A stretch of DNA of 64,000 nt, from NCBI GenBank assembly GCA_942486035.1, contig CALNXK010000099.1, positions 642,001 through 706,000 on the forward strand. The letters are read 5' to 3'. This stretch comes from Porites lobata. Taxonomy: Eukaryota > Cnidaria > Anthozoa > Scleractinia > Poritidae. Positions 12,401 through 21,281 of the stretch are shown piece after piece. Within the stretch, counting starts at the first letter, position 1. The number at the start of each line of letters is the position of its first letter. The position numbers and the translations under genes were made by a program. Below the pieces are notes generated by a model that worked only from the letters and a program-made list of their open reading frames with translations, searched no databases and was not told the DNA's origin.

Positions 12401-15400
12401 TTTTTGGCTTGGAGATGAGTTCATTGCTCCTAAGTTGTCTGTACGTAACTTAGGAGTCATCATGGACAATTGTTTTTGCATGGAACAACATGTAAAAAAG
12501 ATATGTAGTGAGGCAAATTATCATCTCAGGAATACATCAAAGATTTGCAAAAATCTCACCCAGGACTCTGCTCAAATTCTCATCCATGCTTTTATTAGTT
12601 CTAAGCTTGACTACTGTAACTCACTTCTTTATGGTATTCCAAAATACTTAGTTTGTAGATTACAGCTTGTTCAGAATACAGCAGCTCGCACTGACACATT
12701 AACATGGAAATATGATTTGATTACCCCAATAATGTTCAAGCTACACTGGCTCCCCATACATTCACGTATTATTTTTAAGCTCCTGATATTAGTCTATAAA
12801 GCACTCAATGCCAAAGCACCTTCTTATATTTCTAGTCTCCTGAGCCATCGTAGGTACTCTTGGTCTTTATGCTCCACTGGGAAAAGAACTGCTTACTGTG
12901 CCACTGGCTCAACTAAAGACTTATGGACATCGGGCGTTCAGCATTGCTGCGCCAAGGCAGTGAAATAACTTGCCTCTTAGCATTCGTAAATCTCCATCAA
13001 TTGATATTTTTAAAAGACATTTAAGGAGTCTAGACTTATCTATTTAAAGAAGCCTATGATTTTTAACATCTATTTTTAACACACATTTTTTATTTCTTTC
13101 ATTATTTGTAACTTTATCTTAGTATTTTTAGATTTTAGATTTTTAACTTTCATTTCTTGTAAAACGTATATATATTTTTAAGTTTTGTAACTAACTTATC
13201 TTGGTATTTTATTACACTTTTTAGCTTTTAGGTTCTACACTAACATAATCATTGTAAAGCGCTATGAAAGAGTCGCTGAATAGCACCATATAAATCATTA
13301 TTATTTCTTTTTTTATTTTATTTATTTTACTGAGAATTCTTTAGAAATACTACTAAATTTCACAGAAAAAGGAGTGGCCCAGTCCAGTTGGCTGACCCTA
13401 GCCCTTAAATCCGCCCATGGCATTTATACAGGGCATCTGGTAAGTCACAGAAAAAAGTCAAATTTTACGGGATTTTCGCGGCAAATTGGCAGAAAAATCG
13501 GCCGATCTTGCAGGAAATTTCGGGGCAAACTTCGCCGAGAAACAATCAGTAAAAATCAGCCCCTTGCCTTGGAATTTTTTGGGCAAATTTTGCTAAAATC
13601 TATCAGTGTTGCATTGATCTGACCAGCATTGTTAACGTTTTTGACAGAGGTAATCATTTGCTCTTTCAACAATGCGCTTGAGAAATGAGCCAATGTATGA
13701 GTCATCAGTATGGCATTACTGTCCTTGAGGTGCACACATCTCTCCCGTAAAACATCCTTAGTGGCATGGAGGGAAGAGCAACAGCTGTATTTGCAGCCTA
13801 ACAAGAGACCTCATGACATGTGGTTTAATTTTTGTAAAGGACAGTCTTGCGTGAGCTACCACTACATGTAGGTCTTTGCATTTTGGGTAGTCACTTACAG
13901 GAGGTTCAACTGCATTTTGAAAATGGCACAACGACCATTGAAAATCACATTCAACGATGTTTAGATATTTTTTTAGCTACATAATACATCTTACACCTGT
14001 CCTTTGTCAGTTAGAAGTGCTGAAAAGTTATTAAACATTACAGGGTGTATATATGAATGCAAAATTTGAAATAAATTTACTTTACAGAAAAAAGGGTGGC
14101 TAACTTTGGTAAAGCTATGTATCGGTCCCTAGAAAGGTCAACCAAGGACAACCGGGATGGATTTTTTTTGTTCAGTGCCCAGGCCTCATTTTCTTGGCCA
14201 AGCGTTGATCTGGCCCAGCTACTTCGGTGAGCATATTCTCGGCCTTTTGGATTACATCCTTCAAGTTTGTCAAAGTATGCGGGATTCGTTTTTCTGTCTG
14301 GGAAAGCTTCATTGGTTTCTATATCTGCTGTTATCCTATTACTACGATCCTGGCATGTTTATTTTCTGTTGGAGTTCAAATTTCGTGAAAAAAGTTGTGT
14401 TGAATGAGAGCATGGCGCTGAAGATGGCATCTCTTGTGTCCTACCTTGTATATTATAATTGTATATAGAGTGAATTTGAACAAATTATCACAAAACTTCG
14501 TTGGAGCAACAAGGACAACAACAATTGACTCCAGGGTAAGTTTCATTGACTTATATTTAGTATTTCCTACGAATTTTAGGATCGTATTTTTACCCCATAC
14601 AAACAATGTAATTTTACTAGAACCGTACTCTGGTACTATCACAGAGCCTGGGTTACCTGTGCAGGCAAATAACTGCATAAATAACTACCAAAATTCCCTT
14701 TTCCTGGTTTCCTGAGTCATTCAGTATTCACTGGAGGCAAATCACTATGAAAATGATGTTGTGGCTATGTGTTTAGCTAATTTAAGCTCATTTACGTATA
14801 ATTTATGTCAACCCTAAATGAAAACGAATCTAACCGTGCCGATTAGGATCAAGTTACAAAAATAGTAGACAATTTGTTTAAACAGGGGCACCCAACGGCA
14901 ATTTTCGGGAAAATATCTGTTCGGAAGACGATTTGAGATCTAGAATTTTCGGAGCATTTGTTGTAAAATTTATTGCTTGCCTGCCTCTCCTAGGATTTTC
15001 GAACATATACAAAATGGTATAATTACCCATTTCTAACGTATTTTGACCCTAAAAAAGGCCACCTAGAATTTTCGGGAGCGTTTTCCTGGCTGAAATTTTC
15101 GAGAAGGTAAGTTTTTATCCCTATAATTTTCGGATCACTAGACTTTCAGCTAGGAAATCCGAACAGAGGAAAAGTTTTTAGGGGATAACAATATGCCTAT
15201 ATCTACCGTTTGAATACTAAAATACGTTCAACAATGCTATGTTAAGTAGTTTTGAACTACATCCTCGTTGGGTGCCCCTGTTTAAATACAGTGGTTGAAT
15301 TAAAAGGAAAAGCTTAAAAGGAGCGTACGCGAATTAACTTTCGATTCGATAAGTCTGATGGCTACCGTTGGTCCTAACCTGTTGTTCCCAGCTGTGTTCC

Positions 15401-15465
15401 TCACTATGCTGAATAAGACGATCTGTATCGTTCGCAAAGTTGGTCATCTCTGCTTCGCCAGCCAT
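147..15465 (-). CDS. GGT: Gamma-glutamyltransferase (GGT1/GGT5-like), 3' end beyond the left edge
   Basis: This is a type II membrane ectoenzyme of the gamma-glutamyl cycle, which removes glutamate from extracellular glutathione. Coding exons in transcript order: 15379-15465, 12144-12291, 11406-11550, 10374-10503, 9955-10022, 9186-9259, 8005-8090, 7110-7220, 5853-5940, 2970-3180 and 147-267. All junctions are GT-AG and phases agree throughout. Exon 1 starts MAGEAEMTNF. Exon 2 encodes a basic stretch and one hydrophobic anchor (about residues 50-71). Recognisable family blocks are GGSAVDAAIGSMLCVGVMNP, REVAP at residues 148-152 (the arginine that binds the substrate carboxylate in the family), AVAVPGEIRGYE, TPLPSGGPVL, and STINGYFGSG followed by NNEMADFS. 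The exon expected between the last two, which should hold the autoprocessing catalytic threonine, was not found in 268-2969. The remaining small-subunit exons lie off the window. Family assignment is secure; activity is uncertain. Confidence 0.9.
1393..1455. repeat. Short hairpin repeat
   Basis: The arms ATAGCCCACGTGGCAGGC (1393-1410) and GCCTGCCACGCAGGCTAT (1438-1455) are near-perfect inverted repeats around a purine-rich loop. A similar TAGCCTGCG...CGCAGGCTA arrangement occurs near 43704-43740, so it is probably a mini-MITE family. Confidence 0.6.
3260..5170. mobile_element. hAT-like non-autonomous element with 16-bp TIRs
   Basis: A perfect 16-bp terminal inverted repeat (CAGGGTTGTCACTAAG) bounds 1,911 bp in GGT intron 10. 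Both sides are flanked by AGTTAG (3254-3259 and 5171-5176), which I read as a target-site duplication. The CAGGG start is typical of hAT elements, though those usually make 8-bp duplications. GC-rich CCGGGG blocks lie just inside both ends. No transposase ORF is visible. A smaller element is nested at 3528-3896. Confidence 0.75.
3528..3896. mobile_element. MITE of the AAGCAACGACGACGG family, copy 1
   Basis: The ends are TAGGGAGTTTTAGC and, inverted, TAGGGACTTTTAGC. Each is followed by GACGG/GTCGC-type triplets. The interior contains GCACGACTATGACGTGAAAA. Related copies occur at 31428-31803, 57400-57625 and 62557-62915. It has no coding capacity and is nested in the hAT-like element. Confidence 0.7.
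8301..8932. mobile_element. TTAA-flanked MITE (TTAACCCATTCGC ends)
   Basis: TTAACCCATTCGC at the left is exactly inverted as GCGAATGGGTTAA at the right. The 632-bp element lies between GGT exons 7 and 6. The TTAA at each terminus suggests a piggyBac-like target. It has only a chance ORF rich in F and L. Confidence 0.7.
9384..9419. repeat. (GAT)n microsatellite
   Basis: About 12 ATG/GAT triplets lie in GGT intron 5, between exon 6 (9186-9259) and exon 5 (9955-10022). Confidence 0.9.
12144..12291 (-). CDS. GGT: GGT exon 2: signal-anchor exon
   Basis: This 148-nt exon has a clear acceptor (TTTACAG) and donor (CAG|GTATC). It encodes basic residues (RKRNRAREVR) followed by about 22 hydrophobic residues. 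That is the expected type II topology, with a short cytosolic N-terminus and an extracellular catalytic part. It joins exon 1 in phase 0 and exon 3 in phase 1. Confidence 0.85.
12400..13310 (+). mobile_element. CR1/L2-like LINE 3' fragment, broken
   Basis: A 177-codon ORF (12435-12968) resembles the C-terminal part of CR1/L2-type LINE reverse transcriptases. It contains VRNLGVIMD, LDYCNSLLYG, VQNTAAR and LHWLPI. The reading frame then shifts, and the terminal block (NLPLSIRKSPSIDIFKRHL) continues in another frame to about 13047. The tail contains TTGTAAAGCGCTATGA and TATAAATCATTATTATT, typical of LINE 3' ends in marine invertebrates. The endonuclease and catalytic RT core are absent. It is a 5'-truncated, decayed copy in GGT intron 1, on the opposite strand. 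Confidence 0.8.
14882..15281. mobile_element. 400-bp piggyBac-like MITE in TTAA
   Basis: ACAGGGGCACCCAACG and its exact inverse bound exactly 400 bp between TTAA tetranucleotides (14878-14881 and 15282-15285). The interior holds about six scattered ATTTTCGG or near-copy motifs, several preceded by CTAGA or CTATA. It has no ORF and lies in GGT intron 1. Confidence 0.8.
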
Positions 15466-15507
15466 TTCTCATATCTTGTTCCCGAATAAACGGTGATTAG
15501 AAGGAAT

Positions 15508-15702
15508 TTATAGACGGAAAAATACAGCCGTTTCTAAAAATGGTCTCTTCTCTTCGGCATTAACAATATCGGTACCAGATCTCTCTCCTGCATAGTTCAT
15601 TTGCACAGCATACCCAGATGAACGCGTATCAGGAGTCACCGGCTGGGTGTGCACTGGTCGCCGCTTACGAGAGCTTAGACCCGGTTCAGACGCTGGCTCC
15701 AT
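15508..15702 (-). CDS. Short ORF upstream of GGT: uORF or alternative first exon
   Basis: An ATG-initiated 64-codon ORF on the GGT strand ends about 43 nt upstream of the GGT start codon. The peptide is hydrophilic and begins MEPASEPGLSSRKRRPVH. No family is recognised. It contains a possible internal splice donor (CTC|GTAAGC), so part of it could be an alternative 5' exon. It could equally be an upstream ORF in the 5' UTR or chance. Only position and composition support it. Confidence 0.25.
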   Translation of the reverse strand: MEPASEPGLSSRKRRPVHTQPVTPDTRSSGYAVQMNYAGERSGTDIVNAEEKRPFLETAVFFRL

Positions 15703-15800
15703 TCATATGCCGAACCTAACTGGTGGATAAGTACGGCAAAAGAGGGGCGTCTGAATCAATTTGGTGCGGCAGTTTTAGTTTGTTGCGGCAAAAGCGTTAT

Positions 15801-16500
15801 TACAGTCAAACCAGGTCAAGCGTTCCCGTCGCTAACGAACTAATGAATTCATTCACGGAAGAATGATTTCGTTTGTTGATTCAATAATCCATTCATAATA
15901 TGAACAACCCAATAGTCATATTTAGCCTCGATTCCATAATCGAATGTTGATTCGATTACTGTTTTTTGAAAAATTACACTTTCCACAAGTTGACCTCAGA
16001 ATTTTGTTTTTTCCTCTTTTTTTCTGAGAGTCGAGTGCTGGCGAGTTTTGAAGTTCAAACCCAAACAAACTGCACGCCAGTTTGCTGCCAGTAATCAGTG
16101 CAACAGACCTAGGCCTGACCTCTTAGAAAACACGACGGTCAAACTGAGGTCAGTGTATGTGCGGTGATTGGTGGATTTCGATCCTCGGCCTTTGTCAGTT
16201 TCTTTGCGTTTGCGGTCTGTCTATTCTAGCTGTTATTTTGATTAAAGGCAATGAAAAACGCAATCGTAAACAGCAGGAAAAGGGAAGCAAATACGATTGA
16301 ACATAACAGACAAGAATAAAGAACAGGTAGATTTTGTTCATAAACCAAATCAACATTTGATTATTGAATCGAGGTACAATTTGACTGTTGGATCATTCAT
16401 TTTATGAATGGATTATTGAATCAACAAACGAAATCATTTTGCCATTAATGAATTCATTAGTTTGTTAGCGACGGGAACGCTTGACCTGGTTTGATTGTAA
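15801..16500. mobile_element. Long inverted-repeat element, about 700 bp
   Basis: About 100 bp at the left is inverted at the right. Both arms contain CAAACCAGGTCAAGCGTTCC and a second AT-rich block including TTGATTCAATAATCCATTC. The centre is unique. It is non-coding and lies upstream of the GGT start. A degenerate single end (AATCAAACCAGGTAAAGCGC) occurs near 557-576. Confidence 0.75.
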
Positions 16501-17459
16501 AGTTCGACAGATAAAAAGAAATACTTATTACACGGATTTCGGGCGACATGACTATGTATTTCGGGCGACATAACTCTGGTTCCGGGCGATATGACTACGG
16601 GCGAGATGACTTTCGGGCGACTTGACCGGTTACCAGTCTGTTGAACATTTGTCGAACTTAACTGTCTACCCCCGTGATAGTTCGAGGCAGTGTTATTAAT
16701 CGGTGGTCTTCATCCACCTAAAGGAGGTAGTTGGTTCTAAGTTAAGAGCATTGTATTCTTTTATGGAGGAAGAGAATGTTATTTCTGACGAATGAGCCCG
16801 CGAAGAAGGCAGAAATAAATATTTTGACGGCACGAGATACAACAGGGCCTGGGCACTAGGCCGGATGCACCATGGGTAGCCATATCGGGGGTATATATGG
16901 CTGCGTATATCACGTGTTCGTCATCTAGGCTTACGAACCAACCTCTCCTTAGTTTTTCTAAAATTTTTGTTTTATTTATTTTTAGGAGCAACATATTCTC
17001 GATTACATTGTAAAGACCCGTAGGAAGGGCTTTGAGCTTGAGCCTTGGTTCCTACCCAGATTTTCTGCCCAAATTTTTTCCCTTCGGGGTTTTTTTGGGC
17101 AGGTTTTTTCTGGCCTCCATCTGACCGCATTTACTTCAGTTTGTAAGCGGTAGCTCAGCTCTGCTAGTTTTCAGCCTTTTTCCCGTTTCTTATTTCATGT
17201 ACTTGTACACTAGTTATCTCAGTTTGCACCTGCTCCTTTACTTGATATATTTAGTTTCCATGTATGCTTAGGTCAGCTGTCCCGGAACCGCTCTTTAGGA
17301 GGCGACGTAAGTCTCGTTTGACGCAGTTAGGTTGCAGGCAATGTTACAGACCTCTAGCCAGGGTCGTTATTCATTGTTTACCCTCAATGTCCCGCCCTAG
17401 CCTTTTATGGCAGCCTTACTGGTTATTGGGCTACGTGCCTTGTTGGGTACATTAGTGGA
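16501..17459. other. Intergenic, no gene recognised
   Basis: 16545-16625 has several short repeats of GGGCGA(C/G)ATGACT. The rest up to the minisatellite shows no splice-bounded ORF and no family resemblance on either strand. It may be the 5' part of the element that contains the 169-bp repeats. Confidence 0.4.
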
Positions 17460-18290
17460 GATAATTCCCAGTTTTCCTGGCACTCAGCCTCTGTGCTCCT
17501 GAAGTGTTCCCGGTCCCAGTTATACGTTGATCACAGTTTTATTAAATTTCCCCAGCCTAACTGGCACTAAGCCTGCGTGCTTATTTGGGGGATTCAGGTC
17601 GAGATCGACCAGTTGTAGCAGTTTTTTTCTTTTTGCTTAGCCTCTGTGCTCCTACCGTGTTCCTCGTGCCAGTTATGAGTTGCCTGAGTTTTATTAATTA
17701 GTTTCCCCAGCCTAACTGGCAGCCTAACTGGCACTAAGCCTGTGTGCTTATTTGGGGGATTCAGGTCGAGATCGACCAGTTGTAGCAGTTTTTTTTTTCT
17801 TTTTGCTTAGCCTCTGTGCTCCTACCGCGTTCCTCGTGCCAGTTATGCGTTGTCTGAGTTTTATTAATTAGTTTCCCCAGCCTAACTGGCAGCCTAACTG
17901 GCACTAAGCCTGTGTGCTTATTTGGGGGATTCAGGTCGAGATCGACCAGTTGTAGCAGTTTTTTTTTCTTTTTGCTTAGCCTCTGTGCTCCTACCGTGTT
18001 CCTCGTGCCAGTTATGCGTTGTCTGAGTTTTATTAATTAGTTTCCCCAGCCTAACTGGCAGCCTAACTGGCACTAAGCCTGTGTGCTTATTTGGGGGATT
18101 CAGGTCGAGATCGACCAGTTGTGAGCAGTTTTTTCTTTTTGTTTAGCCTCTGTGCTACTACCGTGTTCCGTGTGCCAGTTATGCGTTGTCTGAGTTTTAT
18201 TAATTAGTTTCCCCAGAATAACTGGCAGCCTAACTGGCACTAAGCCTGCCTGCTTAAATGGAAGATTCAGGTCAAGAGCGACCATTTGTC
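17460..18290. repeat. 169-bp minisatellite, five units
   Basis: The marker GATTCAGGTC recurs at 17591, 17758, 17928, 18097 and 18264, giving steps of 167-170 bp. Each unit has a pyrimidine-rich tract (CAGTTTTTTTTCTTTTTGC), the CCTAACTGGC motif (often doubled) and TTTTATTAATTAGTTTCCCC. The last unit is diverged. It is followed by CCCAAAATAAACTTATTTGC near 18383, a possible polyadenylation signal, so the array may lie in the tail of a transposable element. Confidence 0.85.
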
Positions 18291-18914
18291 GCACGAGTGT
18301 TGTACTTTAGGTATTCACCAGTATTCACCTATTATTGTATTTACATAAATACTTTGTAGGGTTCGTTCTCGCCAAGCCGTCCCAAAATAAACTTATTTGC
18401 CATTACGTTTTGTCTGTTGATGTTGTGTAGTGGAGTCAAAATAGAATGTTCTCCTCATTGCTCCAGTTCTGGGTTTTGGTAAGCTGTATAATGGTCAGCG
18501 GTATGTGAGCTAAAAGTTTGTTTTGAAAATTAGAGGGTAATACGCTTGGGGACGGATTCTTTATCTAAAACAAACAAAGAAGCGTTGTCTGTGCTTGCTT
18601 TCCTGCTCTAAAGCAGTTAGGAAGCAGCTGGAGCTGCTGCCATTTACAAAAGCGCGATTTCAAAACAAAGACAAATTAAACAAACGCTTCGCATCAAGGT
18701 TGGCAATGAGCCTAAAAGTATTACTTAATGTCAGCAGAAAATAGGATATTCTCTTCAAATAAGCACTTTTAACCGTGAAAAATCTTAACAAGAATGACAG
18801 CAACGTTTTTTACAGGAAATGATGAAAAGAAAAGTAGATTCAAAGAACAGTTACCCTCCAGTAAAAAAATACTATAAACGGAAAGTTTTTGCCATAGAAA
18901 TATCAATCATCGAT

Positions 18915-19247
18915 CAGGCCATCCCCATAAAATGTTTCGTTTCCCATCGCCCTCCCTCTCGTGGAGGTGGGTCGGTCGGTCGGGCAAAAAAAAAAAGAAT
19001 GAACACATGATTGCATATTAAATCTCACGTTTAGTCTGCAAGATATAGTCAGATGGTAAAAGATGTATATTAACAGGACTATCAAATGTCTAAAAAGGCT
19101 ACAAAAACGAAGTATCGATGATAATTTAAGACAATTGGTGTTAATATTAAAGACAAGATCGTGTGCTTGTAAATTAAAGTGCTTGCTTCTTTCCAAAAAA
19201 ATGGGTCGGTCGGGCGATGGGAAACGAAACATTTTATGGGGATGGCC
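18915..19247. mobile_element. MITE with TIRs of about 35 bp
   Basis: GGCCATCCCCATAAAATGTT at the left is inverted at the right as AACATTTTATGGGGATGGCC. The match continues through TTTCGTTTCCCATCGCCC. The interior is AT-rich and non-coding. Confidence 0.75.
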
Positions 19248-19249
19248 TC

Positions 19250-20700
19250 AATCAACGTTAATATGGCCATAAGATGAACTCTGCTAATTATTTTGTACCC
19301 GCCTGTTTATTCGATCATCAAGACACATATCAGTTTCCAGAGATTATTATTTTCGCTTTTTATTTCTCATTGCCGAAAAAACAACGGAAAAATAAAATTC
19401 ACTTATCGTCCCGTATTACTAAAATAAAGATATTTTAAGGTAAGAGCCAAATAACAAAAATATTTTTTTAGAGCAAAATTATGTGCGCCTGTCTAAATAA
19501 GAAAATAGAGCTGCGCTTTATTAGATTTTAGAGCTTGTTTACAAACGAATTTGAGAGCTGTCATGCTCCTCATGCAAATATTTTTTTTCTGCAAAACCTT
19601 TAAAAACAATGCAAGATTCTCAGAGAGAAACGATTTGAGGCTCCACAATATCGTCTAAAAATAGATAAAAGAGAGTTATGCCGAGTTGCGCGCGATCTCT
19701 CTGACGCACCGCTGAGGAAAAAAACAATAACAAAGCAAAAAAAAGCAATAACAACTCTAACCTCCATTTTCACGGGCTAAGCTGTTCAGCCATGTGTTTT
19801 ATCTTGGAAGCAACACGCAGGCAGGTAAATGTAAAGTACACTGCGATGAAGATATCACACCAAACAATTCCTTGTCACTTTCTCACGGTTTACTCACGGT
19901 CTTATATGTTCACCCCTTAATAGGGCACATAATTTAACCATCATCGCTGAAACATTTACCCCTCATTTATTGTAAAATTAACCAGCGAATTCTTTAATTA
20001 CATGAAAACATATAACTGACCAATAAGGTGTCGTCAACTAAAAAGTAACCCGCAAGTCCGCGCTTTTCCATTCACAGGCTTTTTTTTTCTGATATGAGGA
20101 ACTCGAAAAGCGTCTGTGTAAGCAAATGTGAAAAATGCGCGAGCAAAAGGGAAAGAAGTGAGCAAACATGAGCCTCTCTATAGGTATCTGCCAATTCTCC
20201 ACGCCATTTTAAATTATGCCTTTTAACCGATTTATAATAAGTGAATGAAATCAACAACATGCAAGTCATTTACTACATTTTTTGTGTGTTTTTTTCTTGT
20301 TGAGTCGCGTCGTAGTACTACAGTTAGCCGAAAGTTGACGAGCATTGCATTCTAGTAAATTCATCATCACACTGATGGCAAACGTTTTTCACATGATCAA
20401 AACTATAGCAGATCAGCCAGACAAAACTTACTGAAGTCTTTCTCAGTTCTAGTTTGTCAGATCACAATGATCGCTCGAGTGTACGTTATTTTCAGACCTC
20501 TACGGTCGCTATGATTGGCCCTAAATCAGTTAACAAGTGATATATGGAAATCAGCCTTGAAACAATCCCTGTCCTATAATCCGAACATGGCCTGCATAAA
20601 TTAGTTTAGGTCGTAGTCAGTAGATACTCAGTCGCAGCCGCTGACCACGTCAGTATGGTATCAGTCAAGCCGTGGAGAAAAACCACGGATGGTGCAATCA
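19250..20700. other. Intergenic, nothing recognised
   Basis: AT-rich sequence with no splice-bounded coding ORF, no RNA gene and no clear terminal repeats on either strand. Confidence 0.5.
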
Positions 20701-20705
20701 TTTAA

Positions 20706-20831
20706 AGCCTGTTACATGCGTACAGATAGTTGGCAGCGGCGGAAAGTAAAGAAATCAAAATGTTTTTCATTTTTTTGGCGCCCCTTTTTACCAAGCGCCG
20801 TTTCCAACTATCTGGAAGCCTTGAACAGGCT
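20706..20831. mobile_element. 126-bp MITE upstream of the Dickkopf gene
   Basis: The left end AGCCTGTTACATGCGTACAG and the inverted right end, AGCCTGTTCAAGGCTTCCAG, both continue into ATAGTTGG. The interior has a GGCGCCCC block. It lies about 450 bp upstream of the Dickkopf start codon, where it could bring regulatory sequence. Confidence 0.65.
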
Positions 20832-21281
20832 AGGAAATTAGAGGTGGGAGGGGAATAAGATACAATTTTCTACTATAAATGACATAAAACGTCTTTGCGT
20901 CTTAAAAAAGGCTTAGCTATAAAGACCTTAAATATCTTTATTAGTACAGCCAACAACACCTGTTCTTATAAAATGAGAAGCGTCAGCTGATCGAGGGTCT
21001 TTACAAGGGCGATGAAAACTTCATTTAAAAACTGGCAGCTGGTGGCCTTAAATTAACATGTGACAAGAAATCAATGTTACCATGAGGGACTCAAATAGAC
21101 AATAAATTATTAAAAGTAGGCAAAGCACTCGACGCGTGAATATTTGGCCTGTAGCCGATGCATTTAAATCAAAGCAGTTTAACATTTTAGTCGATGGTGA
21201 GATATTAGCTTTCGGCGTTGCCTCAATGCGTTCGAGACTCGCTTGAAAAAGATGACTTCTGTTTTGTTATGTACCTGACCA

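Noticed and set aside
12435..12968. Host gene on plus strand inside the GGT intron
   Set aside because: Clear LINE reverse-transcriptase C-terminus with a frameshift and LINE tail.
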